A stretch of 64,000 nt of DNA from assembly GCA_012845835.1 (NCBI GenBank), contig JABAKD010000018.1:10918179-10982178 (forward strand), read 5' to 3'. Shown piece by piece: positions 34,017 to 44,109 of the stretch. Both the position numbers and the translations under genes were made by a program. Within the stretch, counting starts at the first letter, position 1. Each line of letters starts with the position of its first letter. The notes under the pieces were generated by a model that was not told the DNA's origin, did no database searches, and was given only the letters and a program-made list of their open reading frames with translations. This DNA is from Undaria pinnatifida. Taxonomy: Eukaryota; Sar; Phaeophyceae; Laminariales; Alariaceae.

Positions 34017-34775
34017 GTGACATTACCAACAATCGCCGACCCCCACCCTCCGCAACACCCTTCCGACGACTCGCTCTTTCCAGCACATGACACCGCGGAC
34101 CCCCCGGACTCTTTCCATTTCTTTAGGAACTCCGCGTCCGTCTTCTCACAACGGTACTTGTGCGGCATCGAGTACGAGGGCGCCACGTACATCTGCGCCA
34201 AACAGATGATAATGGCACAGAAGGCTGCGCTCTTCGGTGACACCGCGACAGAGCTTCGCATCCGAACCACCCCTGACCCCGCCGACCAAAAATCTCTTAG
34301 ACGCACTGCGTCCGGCTTCGACCAGGAGTGTTTGAAGCGACACCGCTATGACATCGTCCTCAACACCAACTTCTGCAAGTTCAGCCAAAACCCGGACCTA
34401 CAACAAGCGCTCGAGGCAACTGGCGAGAAGCACATCGCAGAGGCCAGCCCGTACGACCTCATCTGGGGCATCGGCTACAGGGCCGACCACCCGTTCGCCT
34501 GCGAAAGGGCGCGCTGGTGCGGTCGGAACCTGCCAGGCCGAGTGCTTATGGACGTCCGCGAACGCCTTCGCTCGAACCTCCACGCCACAAGCGCCCTCCC
34601 CTCCTGCTCCGCTGAGCCAACACCCACCCTAACCGACTCCAGCCGGGTCTTCCCCACCGCAGATGGCATCCACAAGACAAGCCCCTCCCCCCTTCAACAA
34701 ACGCCGGGTACCCCACTTGGACTCCTTCTGCCACCCTCCACCCCAGACGCCTTGCCCAGCAGCCACTTCGCTTAG
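34017..34775 (+). pseudogene. NADAR (YbiA-like) domain in gypsy B polyprotein
   Basis: Open for 252 codons. NADAR spans about residues 33-187 (34113-34577): FHFFRN start, IEYEGATYICAKQMIMAQKA helix region, ALFGD, NFCKFSQNP, LQQALEATGEKHIAEASPYD, WGIG (residues 150-153), GRNLPG and LMDVRERL. This matches YbiA/NADAR proteins along the whole fold. Family members act on ADP-ribosylated guanine or riboflavin intermediates. The EQ-type glutamate that element A keeps is Lys here (codon 34200-34202), so this copy may be inactive. A Pro/Ser tail follows and a TAG ends the frame at 34773-34775; the same frame continues into the protease, so NADAR and protease were one polyprotein. The start codon is uncertain because the domain was internal. 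Confidence 0.85.
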
Positions 34776-35718
34776 GTTTCCGACGTCGACGGCGCAACCA
34801 ACCTATACCCCGCTACTACCGCGCCGACGATACCAGAACATGGACCGTGCCTTACAAGCGGCATCCTAACTGTCCACGACGCGTCGTTCAAGACCGAAGT
34901 GCTAGTCCACAGCGGCCCTACCGCCGCCAAACGCTGCAAACCCGTGGCGCTGCTCGACACAGGTGACCCTCAGTCGTTCATCACCGCCGACGATGTGGAA
35001 AAACCGGAAGGCGTCCCGGTGAGCAACGGATGAGTGCGAGCGACAGAATTCACTTCGTTCATGGGGAGGTTTCGGAACCTCGACTCACTCCGTTTCCATC
35101 CGCGTAAGCATCCAGTTGAAGCGCCACCAAACCCCCACCGCCGCCCTGGCATTATGGGCTTGCGTCGTTCCTGCACGAACTATGCAGCACGACATCCTCT
35201 TGGGGCGAGATAGCTGGATGCGCCTCGAGCGACGCTCGTATACCACGCTCCCGCGACAGCCCCAGCTACCACACCAGCCCCCTCAACCGACCTGTGGCGA
35301 ACTTTCCCTGCACCACCACGACACCAACGGGGCCTCCGCCTTCCTTCCCGACGACCAATACACCGACGACGTCTACCACCTCCCGTGCGCCGGCGCGAAA
35401 GTTATTTCACTTTCCTCCCCGCCGAAGCTCGTTAAGGTCAATATCGTGCGCCAGTCAGGCGCCCCGGCGTTTACCGGGCAGTACATGGTCAACATGCTCC
35501 CCCGCGAGGACCTTCTCACCGACAAGGTAATGTTCGTCTCCGACGGACACCAGACTATCCCATTGTCAGGATCAACCGATCTTGAACCGGGCGACCTCCT
35601 CGTAACCTCAATCTCGAAGCTGGTGCAAGTACCACTAGCCACCCTTGCGCACCCTTCTTTGGACCCCCCCGCCCCTCCACCTACATGTCCTACACGACAA
35701 CATCCCTGTGGCCAGTGA
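34776..35718 (+). pseudogene. pol: Gypsy B aspartic protease
   Basis: In the same frame as NADAR: EHGPCLTSGILTVHDASF, then the active-site ALLDTGDPQSFI with DTG at 34956-34964, and a TGA at 35031-35033. After a frame change the second lobe shows ARTMQHDILLGRDSWM, the ILG-type motif that closes retropepsins, in the frame starting at 35116. It cuts the Gag-Pol polyprotein inside particles. A Pro-rich linker follows to a TGA at 35716-35718. Confidence 0.82.
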
Positions 35719-37440
35719 GAACCCCCCACCAGCCGATCCCCATGACCCACCGACAGCCCCTTGCCTACAGCTCCTTGTACGCCTCGACGCCGATCAACGA
35801 ACTAGCTTCCTCAACCTCTGGGACCGTCTGCCGCCGCATCTGGGCGACATCATCTTCGACCTCCACGGTTCCGGAGGGTCTCCATCGGTGATCGACAGCC
35901 TGGGAGATGTCCTCTGCGAGTTTCCGGACGTCTTCTCCACCTCCAGGACCGACTTCGGCTCGAGCTCATTGACGCCGTTCAAGATCACCGTACCCACAGC
36001 GAACCAGTTACCTCGCGCCCGTACAGGATCAATCCCATCCTTGCCAAAAAGGCCGACCCCGTCCTCGACCAGTACCTGGCCGCCGGTTTGATCCAGCACT
36101 CGACCTCACCTTACTTCAGCCCCATGGTCGCCATTCCAAAGAAAGACGGCGGTGTCCGCATCACCATCAACTATAAGAAGCTAAACGCCATCAGCTCCCT
36201 CGGACAGCTTCCCATCCCCCGCGTTGACGAGGTCCTCGATTCTTTAGGAAAAGGGTGCATTTTCTCCCTCTTCGACTGGGTCTCCTCGTTCCACCAAATC
36301 AACATCGACAAGGATACCATCCCTTTCACGGCGTTTTGCACGCCAGACCAGCTCTTCGAGTGGATTGTGATGCCGCAAGGCAGCAGTGCCTCCCCCGGTT
36401 GGTTCGTTAAGGTCATTAACGAGGTCATCAAAGGCTTGAAACGCGTCGCCGCTTACCTCGACAACATCATCGTCTTCGACCTTGACCCCACCGACCACGC
36501 CGCCAACATCCGAGCCCTTTTTCGTCGCTTCCGTAAGCACTATCCCAAACTTTCTCCCTCCAAGGTCAAAATTGGCGCCACAATCGCCGACTTCCTGGGG
36601 CACACTCTCTCCGCTGGCGGCTACAGCCCCAACTCCAACAAGGTCGCCGCTCTCACCAAAATTCCCATGCCCACCGACAAGGAGCAGGTGCGATCACTCC
36701 TCGGAGGTATCAACTACTACGGCAAGTTCCTACCAAACCTTTCAAGACGTTTTCGCCCCATCAACGCTCTACTCAAGCAGGTCGCCACCTTCGACTTCAC
36801 CCTCGCCATGAAAGCCAGCATCCGAACCATCCTCCACGAGCTTACCGAGCCACCGATCCTCGCCTACCCCGACTGGGACGCCGTCGCAGACACCTCCCGC
36901 CCTTTCCGTCTCTACTGCGACGCTAGCATCGACGGCTTTAGAGCGACACTCGAGCAGGAACAACCTGACGGCTCCGTCCGCCCCATAATTTACATCAGCC
37001 GCGCCACTATGGACTCCAAACGTTCATGGACACCCCTCGACTTCGAGGCCGGCAGAATCGTTTGGGCAATCAAGCGACTACCCGGGCATCTGTGGTCCAC
37101 CCGTTTTCAAATATATTCGGACCCCACGGCGCTCAAGAACATCACCAAGGTTGGGGAGCACAATGCTCGCGTCCGGCGCTGGATCGAGTTCCTTTCCGCT
37201 CACAACTACACACAAACGTACCGCAAAGGTACGGCAAACAACAACGCCGACTCCCTTTCACGCCTATCACAACCAGCCACGGACACCGACCGCACCGGAC
37301 CCAACCGCCTCACTGGCCCCGAAACTGTTGCCATCTACCTCATCCGCCCGTGCGGCTTCGCACTGAACGAGCGGCCTACACCGGGTATCGTCTTGGGTGG
37401 GCTCGTGTCCCCCCCTTCAAGACACATTCCATCTATCTAG
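35719..37440 (+). pseudogene. pol: Gypsy B reverse transcriptase and RNase H
   Basis: The lead-in (FPDVFSTSRTDF... PFKITVP) is in one frame; RPYRINP onward (36028) is in the main pol frame. RT motifs: PYFSPMVAIPKKDGGVRIT, SLFDWVSSFHQI (first catalytic Asp), FEWIVMPQG, and YLDNIIVF at 36451-36480 where gypsy RTs have YLDD; the second Asp is Asn (codon 36463-36465). Then FLGHTLS, INYYGKFLPNLS, RNase H with FRLYCDASIDGFRATLEQ, ISRATMDSK, WAIKRLPGHLW and NNNADSLSRL. It ends at a TAG (37438-37440) after the GIVLGGL spacer. The DD to DN change alone should abolish polymerisation. There is one frameshift near 36030; otherwise the frame is open for 450 codons. Confidence 0.95.
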
Positions 37441-38067
37441 CCTCTTTCCTTCACCGCCGACGACTATGGCGACTTCTGCCTACTGAGATCACGCATGGAG
37501 CACCACGGCATCCCCAACAACTTCGTCGGGCCTATTTCGACCCGCGACTCCACCGCCAGGCTGCTCGTCAGCCCCGAGAATGCCGCCGTGAACACCGGCG
37601 CTCTTCCTGGCTCGGCTTCCAGGCCACCCGTCGTCTCCCCGCTGTCCACCATCGGCGCCGCGGAACCACCGCTTTCTGGTCTGATCTCTTCACCGACCCG
37701 CCATCGCGCCGCCGCCGCCGCGGGAACCCCCCGACCTACGGCAGACAATGGGTTCGGACGCCGCCCGAACCCAACCGTATCCAGAAGACCTACATCCACC
37801 CGTCGACCGCCCACGCCCCCGGCCGGGGCCCAACCAAGGCTTCCTCCGACGATAAAACCTCCTGCTGTCGCCCCCACGCCGCCCACGTCACCCCAACTAA
37901 CCGCATCAAGGCCGGCCCCTCCTTCGACGACTTCTCCGACGTCCCCATGAAGACCGACGCTTCTGATCCCGGATCCTGTTGTCGACCTCAACAACGACCC
38001 CCACCTCCTCGTCCGCGTTGAGCGCTACACCTACAGAGACTGGGCGCGTGAACAACGCGCAGAGCCC
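37441..38067 (+). other. Gypsy B RNase H-integrase spacer (Pro/Thr-rich)
   Basis: Stays in the pol frame: FTADDYGDFC, then IPNNFVGPISTRDST and a long Pro/Ala/Thr-rich stretch to a TGA at 37948-37950, then a VVDLNNDPHLLVRVERYTY segment leading to the integrase. Element A has a matching FHDFCTHEP segment. Long linkers here are unusual; the role is unknown. Confidence 0.55.
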
Positions 38068-39573
38068 GTGTGCTACGCCGCCATCCGCTTCCTATCGTTG
38101 GACTCCCCTTCTCTGCCGCCAGCTGACCTCTTGGATTTCATCCCCTCGGCCCAGCGCCCACTACTCTCCGACGTCCTTGCTCTTGCCGCCAAATGCAGAC
38201 TCCACTGCACTGACGACGAAACAGCCTCCTGGTTCAACGACCGCCCACATCCCCAACCCAGGAACAGCCTCCCGCCACCCGCACCCTACCCCCCCCGCGT
38301 CTACGTCCCAATGCTGATGCGTCCCTGGGTGCTGAACAGATACCACGCCGACACCTCCCTACACCTTGGAGTTACCCGGACGGTTTGCATGCTGGCACGG
38401 TTTTACTGGTGGATCGGCATGGATATCTCCGCCCGCTGGTGGATCAGCCGCTGCCTTCACTGCCAATCGCGCAAGACCTCCCGACACACCATTCGCTGAC
38501 CGATCCTCTCCCTCCCTTTACCCAACATCCCTGGCATCACCGTCAGCGTTGACTAATTCGGGCCCTTACCTCTCACACCGCGCGGGAACGTGGACATCCT
38601 TTTATTTACCGACCGTTTCAGCCACCGGGCCGACATGTTTTCTGTCTCGGCAAAGAACTTCACGGTCGACGGAACTGCCGACATCCTGCTCAACGAGTAC
38701 ATCCCTCTCTGGGGGTGCCCGGTGACGCTCCTCTCCGACAATGGTCAACAATTCACCTCCAAGCTGGCGACCATCGTCTACGACCGCGTCGGCATCCGCA
38801 AGGTCAACACCAGCGCCTATCACCCCTGCACCAACGGCTGCGTCGAACGGGTCAACCATGTACTGGCTCAGATGATCTCCATGGTTGGCAACGAGAATCA
38901 AACCGACTGGGACGTGCTACTGCCGCACGTGTCGGCGGCCTAGAACAACTCTGTCAACGCCGCCACCGGACTGGCGCCCAACGAGATCCACATCGGCCGC
39001 CTGCCACGCCTCCCGCTCTCGGTCTTCGAACCCAAAAACATCGGTGGTCACCAGAGCCTGGATCGCGACCACCTGGTCTACATCAACGTTGCCACCGACC
39101 GGCAGCAACGCGCCTACTCCCTCGTCCGAGAGCTCCACCGACTCACCGTCTTGCGTCTACAACGCCGCAACGCGCCCATCATGGCCGCCCTCCTCGCCTA
39201 CCCCCCTTTCTCCGTTGGCGGCTGGGCCTGGGTCTACAACTCCGCCTCCACTATCCGTCCGGGTGTCAAGAAGGGCACCGACGCAACCGTTCTGAAGACG
39301 AAGCTCTTGTTGAACTGGAACGGACCTTTCACGATCGTCGCGGTGGGCCTGACTGCAGCCTCCGACACCCCCGACAACCGCCCGCTACAAGACAAGCTGC
39401 TCTGCCTCGATGTACCTTCAGACCTTCCGGGACGGGACTCCAAACCACGCGTCTCCGTCAAACGATGCAAGCCCTGCCACAACCCCGACGACACCAGCGA
39501 CATACCCAAGCACCTACCAGCGGACCTCACAACATACGTCCTCACAGCTTCCGCTGCCAAGTCGCCCCTCTAA
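38068..39573 (+). pseudogene. pol: Gypsy B integrase
   Basis: HHCC zinc site with H at 38344 and 38362, and C at 38452 and 38461 (RYHADTSLHLG ... SRCLHCQSRK). TGA at 38497-38499. Core: first Asp codon 38551 directly followed by a TAA where Tyr is expected (VDYFGPL), LLFTDRF, LLSDNGQQ (Asp 38737), NGCVERVN (Glu 38845), giving D-35-E spacing between the last two. A TAG at 38941-38943 is followed in frame by SVNAATGLAPNEIHIGRLPRL, VGGWAWVYNSAST, KLLLNWNGPFTIV and VPSDLPGRDSKPRVSVKRC. All catalytic acids remain and all breaks are in-frame stops, so inactivation looks recent compared with element A. Confidence 0.93.
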
Positions 39574-40170
39574 CACGTCACCCTCGACGACGTCACACCA
39601 CCACCGGAGCGCTTCGAGGATGAGCAGATCACCGGCCACCAACTCGTACGCGGCCGCGGCGGAGTCATCGCCGCCCTAAACGAGACCCACTGGACCGGAC
39701 TCCTCAGCCCCTCGTGGGAACGCGAGCTCGACCGCCAACAATTCCGGCGCCATATTTTACTCTACTGGTCTGGAAAGCGACACAACACCGTCAGACCAAC
39801 CGCGTCTACCGCGAGATGCGAATCGGCGCCGCACACCGCAAGCTTTCCCGCATCAAGGCCAACTCTACCTCGCCCCCGGCTACACCCTGGTCCCCCGCGA
39901 CCTTTGGCTTCGCAATTTCAGGAACTTCACCCTCCCCTCCGGGGCACACGTTCGGTACAAGGCACGTGACGGCCTCTGGTGGCTAGGCAAGATCGCTCAC
40001 CGCGCGCCACCGGACGTCTCTTCGTGAAACCCCCAGGACCCTCCCCCGGGTAGTTCCTACATCATCAGGTTCCTAGACGACCCCGGCCCGATCAAGATTG
40101 ACCTCCAGCCAGCTCGCTACACTACCGCCCAGAATGCAGTCTCCGGATCGTGGTGCCTTAAACGCCATGG
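39574..40170 (+). pseudogene. Gypsy B conserved C-terminal tail with Tudor/SH3-like motif
   Basis: Starts in the pol frame: DEQITGHQLVRGRGGVIAAL, THWTGLLSPSWEREL, RRHILLYWSGK. After frame changes: QTNRVYREMRIGAAH, LAPGYTLVPRDLW, YKARDGLWWLGKI near 39957 and RFLDDPGPIKI near 40070-40105, ending around SGSWCLK at about 40160. The same ordered motifs occur in element A (4150-4640). A basic/Trp-rich strand plus RF-DD pattern resembles Tudor-like SH3 barrels; chromoviruses have a chromodomain in the same place for targeting insertion to chromatin. Fold and role are inferred; conservation is seen. Confidence 0.65.
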
Positions 40171-42179
40171 GCATGGGAGCCCATCCCTTAGGGTGCTACG
40201 GAACTCTGATGCTTCCCGCGGTGCCCCTACCGTACCAACCCTCCCCCTTTGTTAGTTTCGGGTGTTTTATCTGTTTTTGATTATTCTACAGTACTTTTGG
40301 GATACGTTCTTCACGGTCAGTCTTCTACAACAGTTTTGATAGTACTACCTCATGGTTAGGCCTTTCACCTACGGTATCATTGGGAATGATTCTTCATAAT
40401 CAGCCTTCAATCCGCAGTAACTTTAGTGGGGTTGTCGTGGTCATCCTTCCGACCTATAGTGTTTTTTTTCGTCATGTCTTTTCGTGGTTAGCCTACAACC
40501 GTTATCAGGTTTGTATTTGATTCTAAAATTGTGGTGTCCCTCGTAATACCCCCGCTTTTGGTTTGTTTTTCAGGCCAGCGTTTATCTCTGTTTCTCACTT
40601 CCATCAATTTCGCGTGTCCCACTTCGTGACGGCTGACAACTCGTGGTGGTAAAGCGGTTTGTATAATTTTCGGCAGTACGCAGTATTTTAGTACGTCCGT
40701 CTGACGACCTGGTCTTCTTTTGCCCCACTCTGGGATGTCTATCGAACCAGGACCATCTCGTACCTGAGGTGTCTTGAGGTGTTCCTCCCCCTCTCTTTTA
40801 TATGTTCTTTTGGTTTTCTCTCTACCACCTCGGTCTCCGCTAGTCTCGTTTCGTTCAGGCTTCCGAACCGTGGTCATCTCTTTTTTTTTGTGTTTGTACT
40901 TCACGATTCCTCCGCCGATACTCGGTGATTTTGCCCCTAGGCGCTCGATCTTTGTGTTGAATCCTGACCGATGCCGGTGCCGTTTTGCCCTGACGACATC
41001 GCCGAGCTCTAGGTTTGATCGGTTTTCCGCGCACTTCGCCAAGCAGGGTCCCGGCAGCCTTGCAGACTTGAAAGACCACCGGAATGCCGGCCATCTTTTC
41101 TTTCTTTATTTTCTCATGTTTTCTTCGGGTTTGGGTCACGGTAGCTTTTGCCGCCCCACAAAGCTGCCGAATTCTCAGTGATCATATTCCTACCATGGTT
41201 GATCCCGTGGAACTGTGCTCAGGTTCCCGTGAACTTCCCAATCACTGCGGTAATTATGCTCTCCCTTTCTTGTGAGTCTTTTAGTTCCTGTTTTTTCTGG
41301 GTATACACGTTGCGTTGCCATTCTACGCTATATGACGCGCCAGTCGACCCCCCCTGTAGGCGTTGTTTTGGCATGCTAACTCTGTCGCTCAGCGCTGCTG
41401 ACTTTTTTTCTGTGTTGGAATACTTAGATCGACCCACTCGCGTACCTCTTTGGATACCCTGACTTTCTGTTCGTGTTGGTTGAGCTACCTTGCTACATTT
41501 GCCGGTTTTGTTCCCAGCGTAAACAGACCTCCCAAGGCCCTACGTTGTTCGCTCGACCAACTGGTTCTAGCAGCCCCTTCGTTTTAGCGAGCCTTACGGC
41601 AACCTAGCAGCGTTCTTTTTGCCTCACGTGCTATTTTTTTTTTTCTTCGGGCCTCGGCCACGCGGCTACGCGTAATGCCTCCCGGCCATATACACTTTCG
41701 AATTTGGGTGATGTTCCTTTGCGAGCTTTTGAGTAACCGACCCTGTACGGCGAACGACTCCTCGTTTGCTCCTCCCTGGGTCCCACATAGATCGCTCCGG
41801 TAATATGTTTTTGTTTTTCCCTTTTTCTTCGCTTCGATGTCTGCCTTTCTTAGCTACCTTCGCTTAGTCTTCAGGTTTCCTTTTTGGTTTCCAGTTTTGG
41901 CTGCTCTACATAAGTTGCGCCATTTCGGGTTTTCTGTTTTTCTCTATCTTCGTATGCCCTTTCTTTCAGCGATCTGCTTTATTAGTGAATGGTTCTATCC
42001 TCGGCTTTTAGGCCTCATTACGAGGTGTGGAGGAATCTTTAGCCGCACGTCTTTGTTTCGAATAGCCGCATCTTCGACCCCCTTTCCCGGTCTTTTAGGA
42101 TGAACTTTGTCGTCACCCTCTGACCGTCTTGAGGTCTGCATATATATACGACTATTCAGGGTAAGCTAATGTAACAGAG
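40171..42179. other. No gene recognised; downstream of gypsy B
   Basis: T-rich on the plus strand with many short open frames and repeated phrases such as TACAGTACTTTTGGGATACG and CAGCCTTCAATCCGCAG that suggest old tandem structure near 40.3-40.5 kb. Could be 3' untranslated sequence of B. No polypurine tract is seen just before 42180. Confidence 0.45.
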
Positions 42180-42661
42180 TGTCAGTGTAGCTGACAATAG
42201 ATTCGGTAAGATAGTCAGCAGAGTTACGCTCTATTGGCCACAAGAAGATTCTCTTGAACGAAATATTCTGAGTGGAGCGGACAACCCGTAGAATCTAGCT
42301 AGCTTATACCACAAGGGCGTTTTCGGTGATGGAACGTTCCGCCTCTAGACAAAATAGGTAGAAGTAAGCGCGTTAAGCGCTCATGGGAAGATAGAACACC
42401 TAGGAGAACGTTCCTCGTACGTTCCATAGGTGAAGGTCCAGAAAAAACCACAGCAGCAATATTGGAGGGTGAAGCGAACTCTGTGAGCCTCACCCCACCC
42501 CCATGCTTTCACTCCTCCTTCTCCTTTCCTGTCTCCTCGAGCTTCTCATAGCTCAACGCCAGTACTAAAAATCAACAAAGAAGAACCGGTGCTGTCTCCA
42601 CGCGAAGCTGATACCCCTGCGTCCTTTCCGTCTCACCATCCAGGACCTAAACTCCATCACA
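42180..42661 (+). repeat. 482-bp direct repeat, right copy (LTR candidate)
   Basis: Begins TGTCAGTGTAGCTGAC and ends CTCCATCACA. It corresponds to 27100-27581 at a constant offset of 15080 at both ends. If these are LTRs the element would be 15.6 kb, containing gypsy B plus about 5 kb of extra sequence. Confidence 0.6.
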
Positions 42662-42899
42662 ATACCCTAGCCCTAAGCCACGAAGTCAACAAACCACCCC
42701 AAGTTCTAAACGCGGCCTGTTAACATGGTCATGTTTTTATTCTGTTTTGGGAAAGCATCTAGGGACTACAGTTACCGGAAAACCGGGTACGGGTGGACCT
42801 TTGAGTCCCATCGTGGCCTTGATAGGTTAAATAAAGATTGAAAAACGCCAGCTGTGAGTACGACCGACCGAATGGTTAAAACTCAACTTTACAAGCTGC
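42662..42899. other. No gene recognised
   Basis: Short unique-looking stretch with CCCTAGCCCTAAGCC just after the repeat; nothing else seen. Confidence 0.4.
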
Positions 42900-43255
42900 G
42901 TGGTCCGTCCATGTTTCACTAATATACAGTGGTTGCACGAAATTCACGGAAGGTCATTATTCAAATATTCAATTGGCCGAAATCAGCCACCGCACAATGG
43001 AAGCGTTCAAGGAACAATAAGGCAACACACAACACGACGACGCACCAGCACGGCATCCGCCTCCAGTTCGCGGGCAAAAGATCACAACAGTTTGCTGCTC
43101 TATTTACTGCTGTACATCTGTAGCAAATGGTGGTTGGAGTGTTTAAGCTTAGTCGGTAGGTGATTGGATGGGTGTTTTGGTGGATGGACGGGGGTCGTTT
43201 CGTACGTGGGTTCGTTCTGCTGCTGCTGGTACCTCGACATATCTGCCTGGATGTA
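42900..43255 (+). repeat. Repeat family R1, copy d
   Basis: Shares CAGCCACCGCACAATGGAAG, GCAACACACAACACGACG, CAGCACGGCATCCGC, GGGGGTCGTTTCGTACGTGG and CTGCTGCTGGTACCTCGA with copy a, in the same order and spacing. Confidence 0.7.
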
Positions 43256-44109
43256 TGATCGCTGAGAGGCTGCTTTGCGGCCAATTTCGAGGCGCCTTTA
43301 CCAGCTTTGTCCCCCAAATTGTACCAAATAAGTACCAAATATATTTTACTTTATAGCCGTTTTGAGGCTTTTTTGTGTTTTTGTGTTTTTTTTTGGTCAA
43401 ATCGCGAAAGGGCGTCGACCCACCCTAACCCTAACCCCAACCCCAACCCAGGCTAGGGTTCCGACCAAAGCGTGGCTTCACCGCGCGTTTTGGAAAAACA
43501 GATGAAAAATGTGCGGACCACCTCAAACGTCAAAATATATTTGTCTGATCGGAAAATCGGTGCATGGGTTGAATACGTAGGAAGATGATCGTCGATGCCG
43601 CCATCGGAGCGTGCAGAAGACGCTGAAAATGTATATTATTATCACCTCCTCCGGAGAGGATGATGGGAGGAGGAGGGGGAAATTGGAAGGTGAAAAATGG
43701 AAGTGGGAAGTGGAAGGAAGTGACCAAGAGAGGCCCTCCCTCCCCCAAGCTCGCCTCGTCCCCGAACCAAAAATAGCGACAAGCGCTCTCGTCCTATACT
43801 GGGACAATCCTGCCGTACCACACAATACACTCATGCGCCTAAGCCGTAGACTACATACTGACCCAATCTTATATAGACTACCCATAACTTCAGTCTCCCA
43901 ATACGTGCGTATGAGAGCATATATGAAAATGTGCATATTCCGTTTCTTAGTGTACCATACATGATGACGATGTATGTGGCACACGAGCAACTGTTCTTAC
44001 GTGTGTCATACAATAACAACTCATATCACGCAACAGTAAATATTGCTACTGGTGGCTCCATAGTTCACATACGTACCACACAAATATATTATAAAAATTA
44101 AAATACACT
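43256..44109. other. No gene recognised; contains telomere-like tract
   Basis: AT-rich in parts. Holds the CCCTAA/CCCCAA tract at 43423. ORF-like frames at 43.6-43.97 kb overlap on both strands and show no motif. Confidence 0.45.
43423..43450. repeat. Interstitial telomere-like CCCTAA/CCCCAA tract
   Basis: Two CCCTAA units are followed by two CCCCAA units and CCCA. A GCTAGGGTT lies just after it in the opposite sense. Confidence 0.65.

Larger units (their letters stand above)
30571..40170 (+). mobile_element. Ty3/gypsy element B with NADAR domain
   Basis: A nearly complete internal region of about 9.6 kb in the order Gag (capsid-like, zinc knuckle), NADAR, aspartic protease, RT, RNase H, Pro/Thr-rich spacer, integrase, conserved C-terminal tail. 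GC-rich at third positions throughout, unlike its AT-richer flanks, which suggests an intact history and then decay. Most of pol, from 35116 to 39573, lies in one frame, apart from one region (about 35645-36030) read in another. No LTRs sit directly at its ends; the 482-bp repeats at 27100 and 42180 are the only bracketing pair. The element is dead: several stops, and the RT active site is changed. Confidence 0.9.

Noticed and set aside
37026-38021. 331-codon plus-strand frame overlapping RNase H and the spacer
   Set aside because: It is the wrong frame; the RNase H and spacer motifs are in the neighbouring frame, and this one is Arg/Pro/His low complexity.
38715-39623. 302-codon plus-strand frame over the integrase
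   Set aside because: Out-of-frame shadow of the integrase core and C-terminal part.
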